DNA of 64,000 nucleotides, from positions 868,001-932,000 of the forward strand of contig NC_015564.1 of the NCBI RefSeq assembly GCF_000214175.1, given 5' to 3'. How positions within the stretch are numbered: position 1 is the stretch's first letter; every line of letters begins with the position of its first letter. Below are positions 17,695 to 25,800 of the stretch, piece after piece. The notes below the pieces were generated by a model. It saw only the letters and a list, made by a program, of their open reading frames with translations, had not been told where the DNA came from and did no database searches. The position numbers and the translations under genes are program-made. This stretch comes from Hoyosella subflava DQS3-9A1 (GTDB lineage: Bacteria; Actinomycetota; Actinomycetes; Mycobacteriales; Mycobacteriaceae).

Positions 17695-17738
17695 GCCGCC
17701 ATACTGCCAGGTCTATGTGAGGGGCAGCTGAGATCGCG

Positions 17739-19229
17739 TCATGGCAGGCCGAGTGTCCGGTAGCGATTGAGTCGCGCCGCATACCGTTTGGGTGCGGGGA
17801 TGAGAGCGAGTTCGCGAATTTCCCGGGCGATCGCGGAAGCGACGCGCTGACTGAATGGGATCGGTTCCTCCGATGCGTCGGGGCATTCTGGGATGATCGC
17901 GTCGACAATCCCGGACTCGAGCAGGTCACGAGAGCGGATGCCTTGCGCGGCGGCGATCTCGGCGGCCCGGCTGGTGTCGCGGTACACGATCGCAGCCGCT
18001 CCTTCGGGTGGCAGCGGAGCGAGCCATCCGTTCTGCGTGCACAAAACACGGTCTGCGGGGAGTACCGCGAGCGCGCCACCGCCGGTGCCCTGTCCCAAAA
18101 GAACGGACACGGTCGGGCATTGCAGTGTGACGAGGTCCGCGAGGCAGCGGGCGATTTCGCCTGCAAGCCCGCGTTCTTCAGCATCTTTCGACAGGGCCGC
18201 TCCCACGGTGTCGATGATGAGGACGAGGGGAAGCCTGAGTTCGTTGGCGAGATGCATTCCGCGGCGCGCTTCACGCAGCGCTGCGGGGCCGAATGCTCCG
18301 CTCTCGACGGTCAGGGCGCGGTCATGGGCGAGTACCACGCACGGTGTTCCTCGTATCCGCGCCAGGTAGAGCAGCATCGAACGGTCTGCTTCCCCCTGCC
18401 CGGTACCACTCAGCGGGGTGAGTGTGGTGGCCCCGTGCCGCAGCACGTGCCGTGCTCCGGGACGCACCGGGTTACGGGATGCGACAACCGAGTCCCACGC
18501 GAGTATGTCGGGCACTTGTGACAGCGTCGGGGCTGGCTCGAGGTCACTCGGTGCCCCGATGGTTCCGCAGACCACACGTAGGACCCGGTCCAAGATGGGG
18601 CGCAGCCACCGCACCGGTACGACACCATCGATGACGCCGTGCTGATACAGGTTCTCGGCCGTTTGCACACCCTCAGGGAACTTTTCGCCGTAGAGCGACT
18701 CGTACACGCGGGGCCCGAGAAATCCGATCAGGGCTCCTGGCTCGGCCACGGTGACGTGTCCGAGCGATCCCCATGACGCGAACACTCCGCCGGTGGTGGG
18801 GTGTCTCAGGTAGACGAGGTATGGAAGGTGGGCGTCTTTGTGGTGTTTGATCGCCGCCGCGATCTTCACCATCTGCAGAAATGCGACGGTGCCTTCCTGC
18901 ATGCGCGTGCCACCGGACGTGGGAGAGGCGAGCAGCGGGAGTTGTTCAGCGGTGGCGCGCTCAATCGTGGAGACGATGCGTTCAGCTGCGGCAACACCCA
19001 CCGATCCGGCGAGGAAGCGGAACTCGCACGCGATCACAGCAACGCGCCGGCCCCGGATCCGCCCTTCGCCCGTGATGACCGATTCGTCGGTTCCTGCTTT
19101 CGAGCGCGCTGCGGCGAGATCGGTGCTGTACAGCTCGTGGGCGGGAAGGTCGATCGGTGCCGTGTCCCAGGAAATGTAGGAGTCCTGGTCGAGTACCCGG
19201 TCAAAGAGTTCCTGGGCGGTGGTCGGCAT
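17739..19229 (-). CDS. accD3: Acetyl/propionyl-CoA carboxylase beta-type subunit AccD3
   Basis: A 496-residue carboxyltransferase with both halves in one chain, like AccD3 (Rv0904c). The N-terminal half shows SPTSGGTRMQEG, LPYLVYLRHPTTGGVFASWGS and GFLGPRVYE, and the C-terminal half DTVGAALSKDAEERGLA and VLLGQGTGGGALAV. It would transfer carboxyl from biotin to an acyl-CoA; AccD3 substrate is not established. ATG 19229 (MPTTAQELF) is used rather than the upstream ATG 19298 since the extra 23 residues read as intergenic and would overlap the divergent aldo/keto reductase start. prrA lies 44 nt downstream on the same strand. Confidence 0.88.
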   Translation of the reverse strand: MPTTAQELFDRVLDQDSYISWDTAPIDLPAHELYSTDLAAARSKAGTDESVITGEGRIRGRRVAVIACEFRFLAGSVGVAAAERIVSTIERATAEQLPLLASPTSGGTRMQEGTVAFLQMVKIAAAIKHHKDAHLPYLVYLRHPTTGGVFASWGSLGHVTVAEPGALIGFLGPRVYESLYGEKFPEGVQTAENLYQHGVIDGVVPVRWLRPILDRVLRVVCGTIGAPSDLEPAPTLSQVPDILAWDSVVASRNPVRPGARHVLRHGATTLTPLSGTGQGEADRSMLLYLARIRGTPCVVLAHDRALTVESGAFGPAALREARRGMHLANELRLPLVLIIDTVGAALSKDAEERGLAGEIARCLADLVTLQCPTVSVLLGQGTGGGALAVLPADRVLCTQNGWLAPLPPEGAAAIVYRDTSRAAEIAAAQGIRSRDLLESGIVDAIIPECPDASEEPIPFSQRVASAIAREIRELALIPAPKRYAARLNRYRTLGLP

Positions 19230-19281
19230 GTGGAAATACGCTACGGGAATGCACCCCGAGTGCCCAGTGTTTGATAGAGGC

Positions 19282-20115
19282 GTGACTGATAAAACCACGA
19301 TTCCATTTGCGAAATTTTTGGACGGAAACTCGATCCCTCAGCTCGGATTCGGCGTGTGGCAGGTGCCCGACGAGGAGGCGTACGCGTCAGTTGCGTCCGC
19401 GCTTGAGGCGGGGTACCGGAGCATCGACACGGCCCGCATCTACGACAATGAAGCCGGAACGGGCAGGGCCATCCGTGAGTCAGGTATCGATCGCGGCGAG
19501 ATCTTCGTGACCACCAAACTCTGGAATGAGGACCAGGGCACGGACCGAACGCTCCGTGCATTCGATGACAGCCTGACGCGCCTCGGACTCGACTACGTGG
19601 ACCTGTACCTCATCCACTGGCCTAAACCGGCCGAGGACCTCTATGTCGAGACGTTCAGAGCATTCCAGAAGGTGAAGGCTGAAGGACGGGCCCGGTCAAT
19701 CGGTGTGTCAAACTTCCAGCTCCCGCACCTCCAGCGGCTGATCGACGAGACCGGTGAGGTTCCTGTCATCAACCAGATTGAACTGCATCCGCGGTTTTCT
19801 CAGGAAGAGCTGCGTGCTTTCCACGCGGAGCACGGCATACTCACCGAGGCATGGAGCCCGCTCGGTCAGGGCACGATCCTGGAAGATCCGGTGCTGACGG
19901 AGATCGCCTCGGCAACGGACAAAACTGTTGCTCAGGTGATCCTGCGGTGGCACCTGCAGCTGGGCAACGTCGTAATCCCGAAGTCGGTGACGCCGCGGCG
20001 TATTCGCGAGAACCTCGACGTCTTCGACTTCGAACTGTCCGACGAGCAGGTTGGTGCGATCACCGCGCTGGATGTGGCTGATGGCCGCATTGGGCCCGAC
20101 CCCGATCTGTTCTAA
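19282..20115 (+). CDS. Aldo/keto reductase (diketogluconate reductase-like)
   Basis: A 277-residue NADPH-dependent aldo/keto reductase. The tetrad is visible: Asp and Tyr in DTARIYDNE, Lys in TTKLWN, His in LIHWPKP. Other signatures are QLGFGVWQ, SIGVSNFQLPHLQRL, NQIELHPRF, EAWSPLGQG and the C-terminal VIPKSVTPRRIRENL for the cofactor phosphate. It reduces carbonyls such as methylglyoxal or 2,5-diketogluconate; substrate unknown. GTG 19282 follows GATAGAGG; ATG 19249 is an alternative. The 52-bp gap to accD3 holds divergent promoters. Confidence 0.9.
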   Translation: MTDKTTIPFAKFLDGNSIPQLGFGVWQVPDEEAYASVASALEAGYRSIDTARIYDNEAGTGRAIRESGIDRGEIFVTTKLWNEDQGTDRTLRAFDDSLTRLGLDYVDLYLIHWPKPAEDLYVETFRAFQKVKAEGRARSIGVSNFQLPHLQRLIDETGEVPVINQIELHPRFSQEELRAFHAEHGILTEAWSPLGQGTILEDPVLTEIASATDKTVAQVILRWHLQLGNVVIPKSVTPRRIRENLDVFDFELSDEQVGAITALDVADGRIGPDPDLF

Positions 20116-20116
20116 C

Positions 20117-20272
20117 TCATTCAGGAGCCTGGTCGTCGGGTTCCACAGGATCGACGGCCTCGCGTTCCTCGGCGTTGCCGGGGACGCCCTTTTCCTTGCG
20201 TTCACGGGTGATGCGTTTCTCGGCCTCGTCGACGTGGTCGTCTAAGTTCAAGGGTGCTTCGTTGTCGGCCAT
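20117..20272 (-). CDS. Small highly charged hypothetical protein
   Basis: An ATG at 20272 starts 51 codons ending at TGA 20117-20119. AAGGAGAG lies 8-9 nt upstream, an excellent ribosome-binding site. The product begins MADNEAPLNLDDHVDEAEKR and consists mostly of Glu, Asp, Lys and Arg, with no hydrophobic segment, so it is probably intrinsically disordered or helical. I know no function. Convergent with the aldo/keto reductase, with 1 nt between the stops. Confidence 0.65.
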   Translation of the reverse strand: MADNEAPLNLDDHVDEAEKRITRERKEKGVPGNAEEREAVDPVEPDDQAPE

Positions 20273-20361
20273 AACGTCACTCTCCTTTCCCACACCATGG
20301 TCCGGTGTCCTGTGGGAGGTGGCAAACTAACGCGGCTTCTCGCGGTACCAGCGAACGGTCT

Positions 20362-20419
20362 GCCCACCTCTGCGCGACAATCGCTCATCCCACTATGTGA
20401 GTGTCGCGCAGAGGTGGGC
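20362..20419. repeat. 18-bp perfect inverted repeat upstream of echA6
   Basis: Arm 20362-20379 (GCCCACCTCTGCGCGACA) and arm 20402-20419 are exact reverse complements around a 22-nt spacer. It lies 43 bp upstream of the echA6 ATG and 90 bp upstream of the small charged gene, in a divergent intergenic region. A strong RNA hairpin or a large operator would both fit. Confidence 0.85.
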
Positions 20420-20461
20420 GAAGCGCACCCGCTTTCAGCGTTCCCTATAGGCTCTGCAGGC

Positions 20462-21190
20462 ATGATCGGCATCACCAGGGACAAGAACGTCGTGACGCTC
20501 GAAATTCAGCGTCACGAGCGGCGGAATGCGCTCAACACGGAAGTGTGCACGGGGCTGACGGACGCGATTCGGTCCGCGGAAGCAGACGACGCGCGTGCGA
20601 TTGTGCTCACTGGCCAAGGAACTGCGTTTTCTGCTGGTGCGGATCTGACGAGCGCAGCATACGAGCGTGAGTTCCTCGCGGCGCACTACACGATGCTCAA
20701 CACCCTTCAGCAGACGCCGCTGCCGGTGATCGCCGCGCTTAACGGCCCCGCCGTGGGAGCGGGAGTGCAGCTCGCGATTTCCGCGGACCTGCGCGTCGCA
20801 GTGCCGGAGGCGTCGTTCATGATTCCTGTCGCACGCCTGGGCCTCGCGATGGACAACTGGACGATCAGCAGGCTCAGCGAGCTGGCAGGCGGCGGAGTCG
20901 CCAGGGCGATGCTCATGGGCGTACAGACGATCACCGCGGATAATGCCGTCCAATTCGGACTCGTGAACGGGATCGGGGATCTGGCAGCGGCGCAGGAGTG
21001 GGCGCATGAGATCGCGAAGCTCGCGCCATTGTCACTTCGTCACATGAAGCTTGTGTTCAACCACATGCCGGATTCGGAGCCAACGCCGGAACAGCAGGAG
21101 GCGCACAAGGCAGCCTGGTCGAGCGCCGACGTTGCGGAAGCCCGCGCAGCCCGTAAAGAGAAGCGGGCACCCGTATTCCGGGGTGAGTAA
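20462..21190 (+). CDS. echA6: EchA6-like crotonase-fold protein
   Basis: A 242-residue crotonase-fold protein matching EchA6 (Rv0905) in size and position after accD3. Oxyanion-hole elements FSAGADL and NGPAVGAGVQL are present. The two glutamates used by true enoyl-CoA hydratases are replaced: the first is Gln103 (GVQLA) and the second falls on Val123 (IPVARLG). M. tuberculosis EchA6 also lacks hydratase activity and instead binds and shuttles acyl-CoA for mycolic acid synthesis, so the same non-catalytic role is likely here. ATG 20462 is chosen as the fold begins right there; the upstream frame through the inverted repeat is not coding-like. Confidence 0.88.
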   Translation: MIGITRDKNVVTLEIQRHERRNALNTEVCTGLTDAIRSAEADDARAIVLTGQGTAFSAGADLTSAAYEREFLAAHYTMLNTLQQTPLPVIAALNGPAVGAGVQLAISADLRVAVPEASFMIPVARLGLAMDNWTISRLSELAGGGVARAMLMGVQTITADNAVQFGLVNGIGDLAAAQEWAHEIAKLAPLSLRHMKLVFNHMPDSEPTPEQQEAHKAAWSSADVAEARAARKEKRAPVFRGE

Positions 21191-21237
21191 GGCCGCTTGA
21201 GCGGGACGGAACCGCGTCAGCAACATACAGTAGCGGT

Positions 21238-22356
21238 GTGCTTCGGAAAATGGCCTGGGCTGGGGTAGGGGCTGCTGCAGCGGCCAGTGTTGCGAGCGGT
21301 GTCCTTGCGGCGTGGGAGGCCTACCGCGCGATTGGTGCGCCGCGGTCGCGTATCAGGCCCTACGTGGCCGGCTCCCCGAATTTTTCGAATGGCACTTTCC
21401 GGAACGCCGAGCCAGCCGTACCGTTTTCTCCGCGCCAGGCGCCCGATCTATTCTTCTCCATTGTGCTGCGGGGGAACACCGGAGCGCCGGCGAGGCAAGT
21501 GCCCCTGGCTGTTCCCCTTGCGCCCGCTTCGGCGGGCGAACTCGCTGCTGCCTGGTTCGGTCATTCCTCTGTTCTCGTGGAAGTCGACGGGCATCGCGTT
21601 CTGACGGACCCAGTGTGGAGTGAGCGCGTATCTCCGTCGCAGCGGTTGGGGCCGCGACGGATGCATCCTGTCCCCGTCAAGATCTCACAGCTGCCACAGG
21701 TCGATGCGGTAGTGATCTCACACGACCATTACGACCACCTCGACCAGCGAACGATCAGTGACCTGGTGCGTTTGCAGGCAGCTCCTTTCGTGGTACCTCT
21801 GGGCATCGGAGGTCACCTGCGCAGCTGGGGTGTACCTGAGCGCCGGATCATCGAACTCGACTGGGGTGAAGAGACCGCAGTTGGGGAGCTGACGATTTCC
21901 TGCGCTCCCGCTCGCCATTTTTCTGGCCGGGGAATTTCGCGAAATGTGACCTTGTGGGCATCCTGGGTGCTGAGGGGCCCGCGCCGCTCGGTCTTCTTCG
22001 GTGGTGATTCGGGCTACACAGATTCGTTCGCTGAACTCGGTAACCGGCACGGCCCCTTTGATCTGACGCTGCTTCCGATCGGTGCGTACAGTGACCAGTG
22101 GCCAGACGTGCACATGACGCCGGAAGAGGCAGTGCAGACGCACTGTGTTCTTAACGGCACGCCCTCAGCGGGCGTGATGATGCCCATTCACTGGGGTACC
22201 TTCAATCTCGGTTTTCACTCGTGGATGGAGCCTATTGTCCGGCTGACTCGGGCGAAAGAGGCTCACGGAGTGCGAACTGCCGCGCCAATGCCGGGCCAGC
22301 GTATTGATTTTCTCAAACCGCTGCCGCGAAACGAATGGTGGCTAGGTCTCGCGTGA
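21238..22356 (+). CDS. Metallo-beta-lactamase-fold hydrolase (Rv0906/NAPE-PLD-like)
   Basis: A 372-residue protein with an N-terminal hydrophobic segment (about residues 4-22) and a beta-lactamase-fold hydrolase domain. The zinc motif is SHDHYDHLD, later ligands are in CAPARHFSGRG, FFGGDSGY and MPIHWGTF. This arrangement is that of the UlaG/NAPE-PLD branch and of Rv0906, proposed to act on phosphodiester or lactone bonds. Substrate unknown. GTG start at 21238, 47 nt after echA6, so probably the same operon. Confidence 0.85.
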   Translation: MLRKMAWAGVGAAAAASVASGVLAAWEAYRAIGAPRSRIRPYVAGSPNFSNGTFRNAEPAVPFSPRQAPDLFFSIVLRGNTGAPARQVPLAVPLAPASAGELAAAWFGHSSVLVEVDGHRVLTDPVWSERVSPSQRLGPRRMHPVPVKISQLPQVDAVVISHDHYDHLDQRTISDLVRLQAAPFVVPLGIGGHLRSWGVPERRIIELDWGEETAVGELTISCAPARHFSGRGISRNVTLWASWVLRGPRRSVFFGGDSGYTDSFAELGNRHGPFDLTLLPIGAYSDQWPDVHMTPEEAVQTHCVLNGTPSAGVMMPIHWGTFNLGFHSWMEPIVRLTRAKEAHGVRTAAPMPGQRIDFLKPLPRNEWWLGLA

Positions 22357-22912
22357 GATGACCGGTCAAGCAGTCAGCAGCATTCTCGCTCGTCCAATTA
22401 TTTCTTGCGAAGACAGTCTGCTGGGTATTGCTCACGGTTTCTTGGGGTGCGGGAATCGACGTGAATCTCCGCGTTGATTTGTCGCTCGCGCCGAATTGCG
22501 CTCGTGGGTGAACGGCTTTTCGGTGGAGGGCGCCGCAACGCGCACGCTCGTTCTGGTTACGCAGACCGTATACCTGGGGGAAGCTGGCGCTCGTGTTCGC
22601 GCGTATGCTGAACTGTGCAGCATTCCATTGGGTGCGGGAAATGTTCTCCTGAACTCATCATTGCTAAAGATGATCATGTATTGGCAGTGCTTGGCTTGAT
22701 CGTCATCGCGCTACGCAGTTTTTGTTGGCGGAGTGAGTAGATTTTTAGTGAGACACTCTGTCAAATGAACAACCAATGAGTGGCAATCCGGGTGGTAATG
22801 GCCACACTAGGTAGATATTTGTCGGGTTCACTGCAAAAATTAGCGTCAAGCGGGGCAACCCCGACCGATGCGGCGCACATTAAGAGGCGCTGGAAAGACC
22901 CAAGGGAGAATG
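22357..22912. other. Gene-free stretch of unusual composition
   Basis: About 555 bp with no convincing gene. It is visibly richer in A and T than its neighbours, particularly 22640-22850. Two short open frames on opposite strands (22432-22677 minus, 22496-22699 plus) have no ribosome-binding site or recognisable family. The last ~100 bp must hold the promoter for the antitoxin-family gene. No tRNA or known riboswitch was recognised. Confidence 0.6.
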
Positions 22913-23167
22913 ATGAGCGCATTCGACTCAGTCAAGGACCTGGCCGCTAAGGCTCAGACCCTCGTCAACGAGAACGCTGCCAAGGCCCAGACCCTCGTCA
23001 ACGAGAACGCTTCGAAGGCGAAGTCCCTGATCGTCAGCAAGAAGGGCGACATCGACTCGGCTGTCGACAAGGCTGCTTCTTTCGTGGACACCCAGACCAA
23101 GGGCAAGTTCACCGCTCAGGTCAGCAAGGTTCAGGAGAACGCGAAGAAGATCGTTCCTGCTGAATAA
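22913..23167 (+). CDS. MT0933-like antitoxin family protein
   Basis: An 84-residue hydrophilic helical protein, Lys/Ala-rich, of the family of Rv0909/MT0933 antitoxins. The C-terminal half (KGDIDSAVDKAASFVDTQTKGKFT) fits the family pattern of two amphipathic helices. The N-terminal half contains two tandem 11-residue units (KAQTLVNENAA). ATGATG occurs at 22910; the second, after GGGAG, is used. The family partner, an Rv0910-like SRPBCC toxin, is not adjacent but one such gene occurs at 45573-46001. Confidence 0.72.
   Translation: MSAFDSVKDLAAKAQTLVNENAAKAQTLVNENASKAKSLIVSKKGDIDSAVDKAASFVDTQTKGKFTAQVSKVQENAKKIVPAE
22949..23014 (+). repeat. Two tandem 33-bp in-frame repeats
   Basis: Units 22949-22981 and 22982-23014 differ at only three of 33 positions and each encodes an 11-residue helical unit. 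A third, more diverged unit may follow (KSLIVSKKGD). This points to recent in-frame duplication. Confidence 0.85.
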
Positions 23168-23226
23168 TCTGTGCTCGAGTGAGCGCGTACCGGCGTTGCG
23201 CCGGTGACAACTTAACGGGAGCCGCA

Positions 23227-23601
23227 ATGCCGGAAATGAACATGCACCTGTTGTATGACCGGGATTGCGGCTTCTGTGTATCTTGTGTGAACCTCATTCG
23301 CCGCCTTGATAGTTCAGGCCGGGTCACGCCGATGGCCTGGCAGGAGACCGGCGCGCTCGACCTCTTCGGTATCTCTGCTGAGGATGGGGCAGCCGCTGCG
23401 TGGGCGCTCGAGCAGGATGGGACTCGTCATCGTGGTGCCGGCGCCGTCAATGCCGCTCTTTCCGCCGCGCTGGGCACCCGCATTCCGTTACGGGTCTACT
23501 CACTATGGGGCGTTCGCTGGCTGCAGGACCGGGCCTACCAGTGGGTGGCTGATAACCGCCATAGGATGCCAGGCGGCTCGCGAACATGCACACTCGACTA
23601 A
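23227..23601 (+). CDS. DCC-family thiol-disulfide oxidoreductase (DUF393)
   Basis: A 124-residue protein starting near the DCC signature YDRDCGFC (Cys14 and Cys17, with Cys20 following). The fold is thioredoxin-like. Later residues include the family WRV-like VRWLQDRAYQWVADNRHRM end. Probably cytoplasmic and redox-active; partners unknown. ATG 23227 follows GGGAGCCGC; the longer GTG frame at 23179 has no site. It ends with TAA-like stop directly before the lipase gene (0 nt gap), so the two are likely co-translated. Confidence 0.8.
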   Translation: MPEMNMHLLYDRDCGFCVSCVNLIRRLDSSGRVTPMAWQETGALDLFGISAEDGAAAAWALEQDGTRHRGAGAVNAALSAALGTRIPLRVYSLWGVRWLQDRAYQWVADNRHRMPGGSRTCTLD

Positions 23602-24828
23602 GTGAACGTACGAGTCTCGACAGTCAGCGCCGCTGTCCTTGCCGCCACCCTTACCGCGACCTCCTGCACAATCGGAGGGGAGGCGGCAGTTGATGAATCG
23701 CCGCTCGCGCCCACTGAGGCTCAAGCTGAGTACGCCGAACCGGAACTGCCGCCAGCGGAGCGCGGCGAGTTGCTGGAGGCGGGGCCTTTCATTGATCTGA
23801 GCCCGGGTATCGCATCGCGTTCCGCTGATTCTCAGCGCATCACTTACCGCTCGACGTCAGGACTCGACGGCAGTCCCACCGAAGTGACTGGCGCACTATT
23901 CGTTCCGCAGGGCGCTCCGCCTGAAGGTGGTTGGCCTGTTATTTCATACGCTCACGGTACGACTGGGGTTGCGCGCGAGTGCGGCCCCTCCCAGTATCCC
24001 GACATGTTGGGCCAGGCTGCGCGGATCAATTCTCTTCTCGACTCGGGTTACGCAGTTGTAGCGACCGACTACGAGGGTCTGGGAGGTTCGCTCGACGAGA
24101 CTGCACACCCCTATTTGGAGCCGGCCACTGCCGCTTACAACGTCATCGACGCAGTGCGAGCCGCGCGTGCGGCGAATGACGCCATCGGAACGCAGTGGGG
24201 GGCCGTCGGAGTTTCGCAGGGTGGCCAAGCTGTCTGGGCGGCGAGCGAACAAGCGGACGAGTACGGGGCGGGGTTAAGGTTTGCCGGTTCGGTGGCGATT
24301 TCCCCTGCTGCGGACCTGACTCCAATCGCGGAGCCGGAACCGCCGTGGGCGCTGGACCTGTTCCAGCTCGCGCTCCTCCCGTACGTTATCGCCGGCTTTC
24401 AGGCGGCGGATCCGTCCGTTGAATTTGATGACTACCTACGTGGCGGGCTGGCAGGCGGCTTTGGCTCGCTGGAAACGTGCGTGCGGGACAACTGGCTGAA
24501 CTCAGCGCTGGCGTTGCTGCAAAGTTCCCCTGAAGATGTGGGTCCGTTCAGCGATGACGCAACCGACGCAGTGCGCGCGTGGCTCGACGACATCGCGCTG
24601 CCTCGCGGTACTTCGGATGGGCCGCTGCTGGTGCTGTACGGAGACCGCGACACGGTCGTGCCGGCGGAGTGGACGGCCCGCGCGGTGCAGCGGGCTTGTG
24701 AGAGCGGGACTGTCATCGAAGCGGTTCTCATACCCGGTGCAGACCACTTCAATCTGAACGGAACTCAAGAAGTTCTTGAGTGGTTGGACGCTCGGCTACG
24801 CGGGGTTCCAGCACTCTCTACGTGTTGA
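23602..24828 (+). CDS. Secreted LIP-family lipase, lipoprotein
   Basis: A 408-residue alpha/beta hydrolase of the secretory lipase family. The signal peptide ends TATSC with a lipobox Cys at 22, so it is likely lipid-anchored outside. Nucleophile Ser205 lies in GVSQGG, the acid in YGDRDTVVP, and the His in GADHFNL. The oxyanion segment is YAHGTTG. LIP-family enzymes hydrolyse triacylglycerols or other esters. GTG start. Likely role is use of external lipids, fitting the sterol and mce genes of the window. Confidence 0.85.
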   Translation: MNVRVSTVSAAVLAATLTATSCTIGGEAAVDESPLAPTEAQAEYAEPELPPAERGELLEAGPFIDLSPGIASRSADSQRITYRSTSGLDGSPTEVTGALFVPQGAPPEGGWPVISYAHGTTGVARECGPSQYPDMLGQAARINSLLDSGYAVVATDYEGLGGSLDETAHPYLEPATAAYNVIDAVRAARAANDAIGTQWGAVGVSQGGQAVWAASEQADEYGAGLRFAGSVAISPAADLTPIAEPEPPWALDLFQLALLPYVIAGFQAADPSVEFDDYLRGGLAGGFGSLETCVRDNWLNSALALLQSSPEDVGPFSDDATDAVRAWLDDIALPRGTSDGPLLVLYGDRDTVVPAEWTARAVQRACESGTVIEAVLIPGADHFNLNGTQEVLEWLDARLRGVPALSTC

Positions 24829-24984
24829 ACTGGATAGATCCTGCGAATTTCGCCACTGGCCACGATTTAAGTTAATCCTTCCTAGATGCTATCGTCAGTG
24901 TGCTTGTTGTGACCCCACACACATTTATATTTGATAAAATCAGCCAGATTTGGTTTGATCTGTCGCGACGGTAGAGGAGAGCCC

Positions 24985-25800
24985 GTGACGATCGAGGTTA
25001 TTTCGGCCAGGAAGGGGCTCGTCCCCGACGCGGTGAACGAGGTCGGGGCACTTGTGACATTCTCGGCGCAGACGGTGGCGACGGGTGCGCGCGCCCTTGT
25101 GCTTCGCAGGTTCCCGATGGCGGAGACGGTGAACCAGGCGCAGTTCCTTTTTCGTGTCTGTACCTTGCCTGCGTTGCTGCTCATGATTCCGATCGGTGTG
25201 CTCACCGCGGTGATCGTCGGTGGGCTGGCGACCCAGATCGGGGCAGCGGGTTACTCGGGCGCTGTGGTCGCGTTTGTGATCATCGGGCAGGCGGCAGCTC
25301 TGGTGACGGCTTTGATGATGGCGGGCGTGGGAGGTTCCGCGATCTGCGCCGATATGGGATCACGGACTATTCGGGAAGAGATCCAGGCGCTGCATGTGAT
25401 GAGTGTGGATGTCATCGAGCGTGTGGTGGTGCCCCGCGTATTCGCGGCGATTTTCGTCGCGGTCTGCATGGTGAGCATGGTGACGTTCGCCGGTGTCTTC
25501 ATCACGTTCATCAATCAGGTGCTCGTTGTTGGCGAATCACCGGGTGCCTTCTTGATGACCCTCACGTCCTACGGACGGGTGAGTGACTTCCTGATGGCCA
25601 CGATCAAGGCGATCTGCTTCGCCATTGTGTCCGCGCTGATCTGCGCGTTCAAGGGGCTTCATGCGCGGGGCGGCCCTGCGGGTGTGGCGAACGCAGTCAA
25701 CGAAGCGGTGGTCCTGGCTTTCATCGCGGTGTTCGTCGTGAACGTGGTTCTTTCGCAGCTCTACATCACGCTCGTTCCGGCAGTCGGGGAGTACATGTGA
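24985..25800 (+). CDS. YrbE-family permease subunit A of mce operon
   Basis: A 271-residue MlaE/YrbE-family ABC permease. It has five or so membrane helices and the family motifs GGSAICADMGSRTIREEIQALHVM and ARGGPAGVANAVNEAVVL near the C-terminus. It forms the inner-membrane channel with YrbEB and the Mce hexamer, importing lipids. GTG 24985 follows GAGGAGA at 5-7 nt; the frame extends upstream but reads as leader. The N-terminal 30 residues differ from the Mce4 orthologue. This is the first gene of a nine-gene set with overlaps. No MceG ATPase is in the window. Confidence 0.9.
   Translation: MTIEVISARKGLVPDAVNEVGALVTFSAQTVATGARALVLRRFPMAETVNQAQFLFRVCTLPALLLMIPIGVLTAVIVGGLATQIGAAGYSGAVVAFVIIGQAAALVTALMMAGVGGSAICADMGSRTIREEIQALHVMSVDVIERVVVPRVFAAIFVAVCMVSMVTFAGVFITFINQVLVVGESPGAFLMTLTSYGRVSDFLMATIKAICFAIVSALICAFKGLHARGGPAGVANAVNEAVVLAFIAVFVVNVVLSQLYITLVPAVGEYM

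Noticed and set aside
22432-22699. Opposing small frames in the 22.4-22.7 kb gap
   Set aside because: No ribosome-binding site, no recognisable motif, and each shadows the other; treated as non-coding.
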